Part shown: positions 6,378 to 10,893 of the stretch, piece by piece | How the letters are laid out: the number at the start of each line of letters is the position of its first letter | Numbering within the stretch: position 1 is the first letter of the stretch | Source of the DNA: an uncultured Microcaldota archaeon | GTDB taxonomy: Archaea; Micrarchaeota; Micrarchaeia; Anstonellales; Anstonellaceae | Length of the DNA stretch: 10,893 nt | Direction: 5' to 3' | Assembly (NCBI GenBank): GCA_903923795.1 | Contig: CAIXYX010000124.1 | Span: 1-10,893, forward strand | The notes under the pieces: generated by a model | What the model saw: the letters and a program-made list of their open reading frames with translations, nothing else | The model's database searches: none | Told to the model about the DNA's origin: nothing | Position numbers and translations under genes: made by a program

Positions 6378-7613
6378 CTAATTCTTGCCCATCTTCTTCT
6401 TGATCGCCGTGTCGGCCATCAGCCTTATCGCGTTGATTTTGATAAAGCCGGTCGAGTCCATCTGGTTGAAGCCGCCCTCCACATCCATGGACGCCAGGTC
6501 CTGATTGTAGAGCGAACTGGGCGAATAGCGGCCGATGACGGTGACATTGCCCTTGTAGAGCTCGAGTTTCACCCAGCCGTCAATCAATTCCTGGCTCTTT
6601 GCGATGGCCGCGTTGATGAATTCCATCTCTGGCGAGAACCAGAAGCCGTTGTAGCAGATGTCGGCGAAGCGTATCGCGAGCGCGTCTTTGAGCCTCATGA
6701 CCTCACGGTCCATGGCAACGCCCTCCAAGTCAAGGTGGGCTGCGCGCAATATGGTGGCTCCGGGCGTCTCATAGACTCCGCGGGACTTGATGCCGACGAA
6801 GCGGTTCTCCACGATGTCGATTCTGCCTATGCCATTTTTGGCGCCCAAATCGTTGAGATACATGAAAAGCTTGAGCGGGTCGGTCTCGACGCGTTTGTCA
6901 TCCTTGTTCTCCACCTTGATTGGAATGCCGTCCTTGAAGTGGATCTCGATGGTGGTCGTTTTGTCGGGCGCTTTTTGCGGCGAGACAGTCCACTCGAAAA
7001 CATCCTCAGGCGGGGCTGCGGCAGGGTCCTCCAATATGCCGGATTCGTAACTGATGTGCAGCAAATTGGGGTCGGTGGAGTAGGGCTTGGCAATGGATGC
7101 CTTGATGGGGATGTTGTGCTTCTCGGCGTAAGCTATCATGTCGGGGCGTCCCTTGAACTGGCTGAGGAATTTCTCATTCTTCCACGGGGAGATGACCTTG
7201 ATTTTGGGGTTCATGGCATAGAACGTGAGCTCGAAGCGCACCTGATCATTGCCTTTGCCGGTGGCTCCGTGAGCAACATATTCGGCGCCCTCTTTCTCGG
7301 CAATCTCCATGTGACGCTTGGCGATAATAGGGCGCGCCAATGAAGTGCCCAAGAGGTAGCGGTTCTCGTAGATGGCGTCAGCTTGAATGGCCTTGAAGAT
7401 GTAGTCTGTGACGAATTCTTTCTTCAAATCCTCGACATAGACTTTTGTTGCGCCGCAATCGAGCGCCTTCTTCTTCACGGCCTCGAAATCCTCTTGCTGG
7501 CCCACATCGCCGCAGTAGCAAATCACTTCGTAACCTTCGTCGATGAGCCACTTGAGGATTATGGATGTGTCAAGACCGCCAGAATAGGCTAAGACGACTT
7601 TTGGTTTGGACAT
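6378..7613 (-). CDS. argG: Argininosuccinate synthase
   Basis: ArgG joins citrulline and aspartate using ATP to give argininosuccinate, the substrate of ArgH encoded downstream. The 411-residue protein starts with the N-type ATP pyrophosphatase loop AYSGGLDTS (9-17). Next come YENRYLLGTSLARP (82-95), the HGATGKGNDQVRFE block (115-128) that contributes to substrate binding, and the C-terminal synthetase/oligomerisation domain with RGVYETPGATILRAAH and GRYSPSSLY. Length is normal. ATG 7613 has GGTGAT (minus strand, 7619-7624) 5 bases upstream and a TATA box at 7663-7673. The DVGQQEDFEAVKKKA region resembles ArgG forms I associate with several bacterial groups, so interdomain transfer is possible, but this needs a tree. 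The gene is followed by a T-rich tract and cysK. Function is well supported. Confidence 0.97.
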   Translation of the reverse strand: MSKPKVVLAYSGGLDTSIILKWLIDEGYEVICYCGDVGQQEDFEAVKKKALDCGATKVYVEDLKKEFVTDYIFKAIQADAIYENRYLLGTSLARPIIAKRHMEIAEKEGAEYVAHGATGKGNDQVRFELTFYAMNPKIKVISPWKNEKFLSQFKGRPDMIAYAEKHNIPIKASIAKPYSTDPNLLHISYESGILEDPAAAPPEDVFEWTVSPQKAPDKTTTIEIHFKDGIPIKVENKDDKRVETDPLKLFMYLNDLGAKNGIGRIDIVENRFVGIKSRGVYETPGATILRAAHLDLEGVAMDREVMRLKDALAIRFADICYNGFWFSPEMEFINAAIAKSQELIDGWVKLELYKGNVTVIGRYSPSSLYNQDLASMDVEGGFNQMDSTGFIKINAIRLMADTAIKKKMGKN

Positions 7614-7662
7614 GAGATATCACCTGAACTAAGTTGATATGAAGATTTGGGCGGCGAGCGGC

Positions 7663-7673
7663 TTTAAATATAA
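7663..7673 (-). promoter_or_regulatory. TATA box for argG
   Basis: Minus-strand TTATATTTAAA is centred about 54 bases before the argG ATG. The predicted start site near 7641 gives a leader of about 28 bases that carries the GGTGAT ribosome site. The TTTAAATA core recurs before the 133-residue gene at 8180-8190. Confidence 0.6.
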
Positions 7674-7694
7674 TGTTTTGTTTGTCTGAAAATA

Positions 7695-7718
7695 GAAAAA
7701 TATGTTTTATAAAAAACA
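7695..7718 (-). terminator. Palindromic A/T-rich 3' element after the unknown gene
   Basis: TGTTTT (7703-7708) and AAAACA (7713-7718) flank ATAA, 7 bases past the stop of the 133-residue gene. The 17 bases 7702-7718 are identical to 5217-5233, and flanking GAAAAA runs are shared, so the two copies are nearly the same over about 23 bases. A terminator or RNA 3'-end signal is the simplest reading. Confidence 0.55.
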
Positions 7719-7725
7719 GATGAAA

Positions 7726-8127
7726 TCAGCCGGGATTGTGACTATTGTCGTTGATGTATTCGTGAGGATTGTAATCCCAGTCTTTCGGCAGGTCTAAACG
7801 AGTGCCGAGATGTATTGGATCGACACTATACGCAATCCGGTTGCTATTCACAGAAATTTTTTCTTCTGATACTGGAGAGGAAATATCCCGACCGAAATTC
7901 ATCATGAGGTTGAGCATCTGTTTCTCGGGCACGGTTGCATCCATCTGAATAAGAACGCCTGCCCTCTGCCCGATTGCGCTCCAAATCTTCTCAGCACCAC
8001 CTTGACCAACTTTGAGCTTGCCGGTGTTTATTTCCTCTATCAAACCCTGCAATTTTGAAATCGGCATGTTGCCGACGTCTTTGATTATGCCGTTCACATT
8101 TGGGCCATCAGTCTTCAATGCTGCCAT
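7726..8127 (-). CDS. Hypothetical protein, 133 residues, unrecognised
   Basis: I do not recognise this protein. It is probably real: it has its own TATA box (8180-8190), a ribosome site AAGGTG (minus, 8136-8141) 8 bases before the ATG, and a terminator-like palindrome just after the stop. The predicted protein is soluble, with no cysteine, no signal peptide and no membrane segment. Residues 10-80 look mixed alpha-helical (PISKLQGLIEEINTGKL, then a Gly-rich GQGGAEKIW turn, then a Met-rich helix around MLNLMMNFG). Residues 82-133 look extended, ending in a Pro/Trp/Tyr/Asn-rich tail (LPKDWDYNPHEYI). No catalytic motif stands out. It stands alone between fbp and argG, and both neighbours have separate signals, so context gives no function. 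Confidence 0.75.
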   Translation of the reverse strand: MAALKTDGPNVNGIIKDVGNMPISKLQGLIEEINTGKLKVGQGGAEKIWSAIGQRAGVLIQMDATVPEKQMLNLMMNFGRDISSPVSEEKISVNSNRIAYSVDPIHLGTRLDLPKDWDYNPHEYINDNSHNPG

Positions 8128-8179
8128 TTCTTATGCACCTTCCAAAAATATTTCGTGGAATCTATCGCCGCGAAATTCG

Positions 8180-8190
8180 TATTTAAATAA
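8180..8190 (-). promoter_or_regulatory. TATA box for the 133-residue hypothetical gene
   Basis: The near-palindrome TATTTAAATAA (plus-strand reading) is centred about 58 bases before the ATG at 8127. A start site near 8158 would give a leader of roughly 30 bases containing the AAGGTG site. It is the best match to the archaeal TATA consensus in the window. Confidence 0.6.
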
Positions 8191-8221
8191 GGTGTTTGAA
8201 AACAGCGCGAAAAACAGTAAT

Positions 8222-8239
8222 TTGTTTTATTGCAAACAA
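8222..8239 (-). terminator. Palindromic A/T-rich 3' element after fbp
   Basis: TTGTTT (8222-8227) and AAACAA (8234-8239) form a 6-base inverted repeat around TATTGC, directly next to the fbp stop (8240-8242). It resembles the elements after cysK and the 133-residue gene in position and arm sequence, but the loop differs. Probably a 3'-end or termination signal. Confidence 0.45.
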
Positions 8240-9214
8240 TTATTTCCGCATCTCTTTCTTCAAGCGGTCGATGAGCTCCTTGTTCCCCAAGTAGACTGGC
8301 GTGCGCGCATCGACGTCGTTGTCAATACGGTCCAGCACCGAATCTCCGGATGCGCTGCCGTCCCATGAGGCTCCGCCGGCCTCTTCGCAGAGGAAAGAGA
8401 GCGGGATGCATTCGTAATAGAGGCGGAATTTGCCATCGGGGATTTTTTTGGTGGCGGGGTAGGAGAAGAATCCGCCCATGTGAAGCACCTGCGAGAAATC
8501 GGCGACAAATGAGCCGCTGTAGCGGGTCTTCAGCCCGTCTTTGGCATGCAGGCCCTGCGCGAATGCGGCGAAGCGGGGGTTCCAGTCGGCAGGGTTGGCG
8601 CCGATTCCGAAAACTCCGCCTTTTTTCGGCAGTTTGATGTTTTTGTTGAGGAGCAAAAATTCGGCGTGGCCGTCCGCATGGTAGTGCTTGACGAATTCGT
8701 GCACGCCATCCCCGCCGCTCACGGAATATACAAGAGTATTGACCGGGCCGTACAATTTGTAGACCGCCGCCTCGAGCTTTCTTCCTACTTGCGGCAAATC
8801 GTCGCGGTAGATGCCCAAAATTATGCCGAACGGGTTGTTGGTGCCGATGTTGGAGGAGCCATCGAGCGGGTCGAGCGTGACGACAAATGGAGCTGTGTCG
8901 TTGTGGTAAAGCGGCTCGCGCAACTCTTCGCTGTGAATAGTGCGCACAAGGCCGGTTTTGATGAGGGCGTCGCACATGTAGCCGTTCGCCCAATTGTCCA
9001 GTTTCGCAGTCGCCTCGCCGTATTTGTTCTTGTCTCCGGAGCTGCCCCCAAGATATTTCGGGAACTGCGTCTGCATGTCGAGCGAGATGAGGCCGAAGGA
9101 TTCGATGAGCTTGGCGAGATCGGATGGCAGTGACTGGAGATGGCCGTGCAAAGTGACTGCCGCTGAATTGGGAGAGCGGAGGCTCGAGTTTGGGGAAGTG
9201 TTTTTCGCGCTCAT
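8240..9214 (-). CDS. fbp: Fructose-1,6-bisphosphatase, class I
   Basis: FBPase hydrolyses fructose-1,6-bisphosphate to fructose-6-phosphate, the committed gluconeogenic step. The 324-residue protein has class I landmarks: metal-site SEE (95-97), DPLDGSSN (115-122), RYSGSFVADF (231-240), the active-site region GKFRLYYECIPLSFLCEEAGG (from 261) and TPVYLGN (305-311). The first ~22 residues are Ser/Pro/Asn-rich and look disordered. The ATG at 9214 overlaps the aldolase stop as ATGA (9211-9214), a sign of translational coupling, with GGTG (9223-9226) 8 bases upstream; no other Met occurs before residue 47. Most archaea use a bifunctional aldolase/phosphatase or other FBPase classes. Class I is mainly bacterial and eukaryotic with scattered archaeal cases such as haloarchaea, so transfer is plausible. 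A class I motif set makes an inositol-monophosphatase-like alternative unlikely. Confidence 0.94.
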   Translation of the reverse strand: MSAKNTSPNSSLRSPNSAAVTLHGHLQSLPSDLAKLIESFGLISLDMQTQFPKYLGGSSGDKNKYGEATAKLDNWANGYMCDALIKTGLVRTIHSEELREPLYHNDTAPFVVTLDPLDGSSNIGTNNPFGIILGIYRDDLPQVGRKLEAAVYKLYGPVNTLVYSVSGGDGVHEFVKHYHADGHAEFLLLNKNIKLPKKGGVFGIGANPADWNPRFAAFAQGLHAKDGLKTRYSGSFVADFSQVLHMGGFFSYPATKKIPDGKFRLYYECIPLSFLCEEAGGASWDGSASGDSVLDRIDNDVDARTPVYLGNKELIDRLKKEMRK

Positions 9215-9978
9215 CTGCCGAACACCACTTTTTTGAGTTTTGCCGCGATTTCAAGCGGGCGTTCATTCTGCCACACGTTGCGCCCGACGGCGAAACCGAT
9301 GGCGCCCGCATCCATCACTTCTTTTGCTTTTGCCAAAAATTCGGCATCAGTTTGTTTCGAGCCGCCGGCCGAGATTACTTTGCAGGCCTGCGCTGCCTGC
9401 ACGACTTGGCGGAATGAATCAGTAGAGCCGGTGTAATTCACCTTGACCACATCTGCGCCCAATTCGAGCGCGCATCTTGCGGCATAAGCTATTGTGGCCG
9501 GATCTTTCTCGTCTTTGACATATTGGCCTCTTGGATAAGCCCACACCATGGTGGGCATGCCATACTCTTCGCATTCGGCGCGAATAGCGCCGAAGTCCTT
9601 GAACATGCGCGCCTCGTTCGGCGAGCCGACGTAGAGGGTGTAGCCGATGGCGTCTGCGCCCAATGCAACGGCCTCTTTCACCGTGCCGACTGGCGATGAA
9701 TATATGTTGTCTTTGGGCACGATGGAGGTGCGGCCGTTGAGCTTGATGACTATGGGCACCTGACCGGCGTAATTCTCCAGGTAATGGTAAGCCGTGCCTT
9801 TTTGGATGGCGAAGCCCGTGAAACCGCCCTTTTTCGCTATGTCAAAAACATAATCAGGGTTGATGTTCTGCATGTTGAAATCTTTCGGCCCGTGCTCGAG
9901 GCCCTGATCCATGGCGAGGAGAAGCATTTTGCCGTCTTTGATGATTCTTGACAAACGGGTCTTTCGTCCGATGCTCAT
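9211..9978 (-). CDS. fba: Fructose-bisphosphate aldolase, archaeal class I (DhnA family)
   Basis: This TIM-barrel aldolase forms or cleaves fructose-1,6-bisphosphate through a Schiff base. From ATG 9978 it has 255 residues. The motifs fit the family described for Thermoproteus tenax: Asp24 in LAMDQGLEHGP, Trp146 and Tyr148 in VWAYPRGQ, the Schiff-base Lys179 in VVKVNYTG, and phosphate-binding ISAGGSK (202-208) and FAVGRNVW (229-236). GGGGTG (minus, 9985-9990) lies 6 bases before this ATG. An in-frame GTG at 9987 falls inside that site, so I reject it as the start. The TATA box at 10011-10020 predicts a start site near 9988, hence a leader of only about 10 bases. The stop overlaps the fbp start, linking two successive gluconeogenic steps. 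The related ADH synthase of aromatic synthesis belongs to the same family; the fbp partner favours the aldolase. Confidence 0.92.
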   Translation of the reverse strand: MSIGRKTRLSRIIKDGKMLLLAMDQGLEHGPKDFNMQNINPDYVFDIAKKGGFTGFAIQKGTAYHYLENYAGQVPIVIKLNGRTSIVPKDNIYSSPVGTVKEAVALGADAIGYTLYVGSPNEARMFKDFGAIRAECEEYGMPTMVWAYPRGQYVKDEKDPATIAYAARCALELGADVVKVNYTGSTDSFRQVVQAAQACKVISAGGSKQTDAEFLAKAKEVMDAGAIGFAVGRNVWQNERPLEIAAKLKKVVFGR

Positions 9979-10010
9979 TTCATACACCCCATATACGAGA
10001 TGGACTTTTT

Positions 10011-10020
10011 CATATATAGA
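10011..10020 (-). promoter_or_regulatory. TATA box for the fba-fbp operon
   Basis: Minus-strand TCTATATATG lies about 37 bases before the aldolase ATG at 9978. The predicted start site near 9988 leaves just enough leader for the GGGGTG ribosome site. Confidence 0.6.
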
Positions 10021-10023
10021 AGG

Positions 10024-10034
10024 CTAAAAAAGAC
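10024..10034 (-). terminator. Oligo-T run after the SdpI-family gene
   Basis: The minus strand reads GTCTTTTTTAG about 50 bases past the SdpI-family stop, a six-T run that could end that transcript. It sits only a few bases upstream of the aldolase TATA box, so the two signals are packed together. No clear hairpin precedes it. Confidence 0.4.
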
Positions 10035-10081
10035 GATGGACGCACGGGACGCGAGGATTCGACGGTCCGAAATGCCGCGTT

Positions 10082-10789
10082 TCAGCGGCTGCGCCGGCGT
10101 TTGGCGCGTGCTTTGGATTTGGATATTGTTTTCGGCTTATTCTGCTCCCCTCTGGGCCCGTGGATTTTCTGGTAAATCCAATAGGAATAGGCGAACGCGC
10201 CGATGGCGGGCAGAAGAACTGCGGCGAGCACGATGAAGATGTACTGGTTGGGATAGAATGCGCCGAAGAGGGCGAGGGGGGACAGCAGCTGCATGAGCCG
10301 GCCGCCGAACTTGTTTGTCTCTTCCCAAACTTTTGGATCCTGCAAAGCCCATGGGGTTCTTATGCCGATGAAATAATTGGGCTTGCTGGCTTCGCACAAT
10401 TTGCCCGCGTAGAAGAAGATGAACGCCAAACCCACAGAGACGACGAGGCTGGGCAGGATGATGAAACCGGCATTCCAGAGCAGTATTTGGAGGTGGATGA
10501 TGGCGAGGAATGCGAGGAGAACGAGGATGAAATTCTGGTACTGGGTGCGGAATGCGTCGAGATTGTGCTTGAGAGGGTCTATCTTGGGCAGGAAATAGAG
10601 GAGAAATGCGAGGAAGAGCATCATGGCGGGCATGATGAGGACCGCCCATTCCTTTGGCATGTTGCCGTTCGCCTGATTTGCTGCGTTCCAGTGCGTGGAC
10701 ATGAGGGGCGGCAGCTGGGAATAGAGGACGGCGCTGGCTAGAAGGGAGAAGACCACTATGCCGAACACGGATGGCCAGAAGAGTTTCAT
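10082..10789 (-). CDS. SdpI/DUF1648-family integral membrane protein
   Basis: This 235-residue protein has about six hydrophobic segments, near 8-24, 49-67, 87-108, 111-129, 167-180 and 184-206. The N-terminal part fits DUF1648, with a His-Trp-Asn motif (MSTHWNAANQANG, 30-42) between the first two helices. The C-terminal part fits the SdpI region, with NYFIGIRTPWALQDPKVWEETNK spanning 138-160. Bacillus SdpI confers immunity to the SdpC toxin and signals through SdpR, but most homologues, including archaeal ones, have no known role, and no toxin gene is visible here. The last 17 residues are strongly basic (KSKARAKRRRSR). ATG 10789 has GAGGTG (minus, 10797-10802) 7 bases upstream and a TATA box at 10845-10852. 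Family assignment is good; function is unknown. Confidence 0.85.
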   Translation of the reverse strand: MKLFWPSVFGIVVFSLLASAVLYSQLPPLMSTHWNAANQANGNMPKEWAVLIMPAMMLFLAFLLYFLPKIDPLKHNLDAFRTQYQNFILVLLAFLAIIHLQILLWNAGFIILPSLVVSVGLAFIFFYAGKLCEASKPNYFIGIRTPWALQDPKVWEETNKFGGRLMQLLSPLALFGAFYPNQYIFIVLAAVLLPAIGAFAYSYWIYQKIHGPRGEQNKPKTISKSKARAKRRRSR

Positions 10790-10844
10790 ACTGCCGCACC
10801 TCGAAGTTGATTATTTGCTTGATAGAGAGGAGTAGCACGTCAGC

Positions 10845-10852
10845 TTTATAAT
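10845..10852 (-). promoter_or_regulatory. TATA box for the SdpI-family gene
   Basis: Minus-strand ATTATAAA is centred about 59 bases before the ATG. A start site near 10822 would give a leader of about 30 bases that carries GAGGTG. The bases beyond it to the window end (10853-10893) show no gene I can support. Confidence 0.5.
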
Positions 10853-10893
10853 TTGAGGACGCGAAAGAAAATGCAGCGCGATTGTAGTCTAAC

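Noticed and set aside
6333..7343. Long plus-strand open frame opposite argG (336 codons)
   Set aside because: It is antisense to a complete argG with all catalytic motifs, has no ribosome site and encodes no recognisable domain. It follows from the codon bias of the real gene.
8546..9133. Plus-strand open frame of 195 codons opposite fbp
   Set aside because: Antisense to fbp, with no start signals and no domain; a reflection of fbp codon use.
8322..9311. Long minus-strand open frame in another frame over fbp and the end of fba
   Set aside because: Its Arg/Pro/Ser-rich composition is typical of an out-of-frame reading, and it overlaps two well-supported genes.
9979..9987. GTG at 9987 as the aldolase start
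   Set aside because: It lies inside the GGGGTG ribosome site that serves ATG 9978, and the family usually begins near the MSIGRK residues.
10000..10236. Small plus-strand open frame of 78 codons near 10000
   Set aside because: It spans the fba promoter and the antisense of the SdpI gene, is Arg-rich and has no recognisable product.
10137..10838. Alternative-frame open readings over the SdpI-family gene, on both strands
   Set aside because: The frame at 10082-10789 has clear membrane segments, SdpI motifs and a GAGGTG site. The others are low-complexity and lack signals.

Overview
The window is archaeal. It carries an archaeal/eukaryotic-type ribosomal protein S6e, the initiation factor aIF2 gamma and a tRNA-intron endonuclease. 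TATA-like boxes sit upstream of many starts, and ribosome sites are of the GGTG/GAGGTG type. The endonuclease is a ~394-residue chain with one catalytic unit flanked by two extra half-units. That three-unit (epsilon-type) layout is known from ARMAN-lineage archaea, so I infer a Micrarchaeota/ARMAN-like DPANN organism with a small, tightly packed genome. No rRNA, tRNA, CRISPR array or transposon is visible.

Plus-strand block (1-3399): the 3' part of rps6e, then eif2g, then a single-domain CheY-like response regulator. These are closely spaced and look like one transcript ending near a hairpin at 2148-2177. endA follows from its own TATA box and is probably leaderless. It meets the minus-strand block tail to tail, with 14 bases between the stop codons.

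Minus-strand block (10789 down to 3414), in transcription order: an SdpI/DUF1648-family membrane protein; an archaeal class I (DhnA-type) fructose-bisphosphate aldolase whose stop overlaps the start of a class I fructose-1,6-bisphosphatase; an unrecognised 133-residue protein; argG; a cysteine-synthase-family PLP enzyme; argH; and a SemiSWEET-like three-helix membrane protein. The aldolase and phosphatase form consecutive gluconeogenic steps. ArgG and ArgH make arginine from citrulline and aspartate, with the cysteine-synthase gene between them. Most of these genes have their own TATA box and Shine-Dalgarno site, so this is a run of short transcription units rather than one operon.

Points worth a second look: the three-unit EndA; an aIF2 gamma without the zinc-knuckle cysteines; a response regulator in a translation-gene run; the fba-fbp pair with a bacterial/eukaryotic-type phosphatase; a palindromic A/T-rich element repeated just after several stop codons; and the unknown 133-residue gene. 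I do not see a clearly new multi-gene defence or mobile system.
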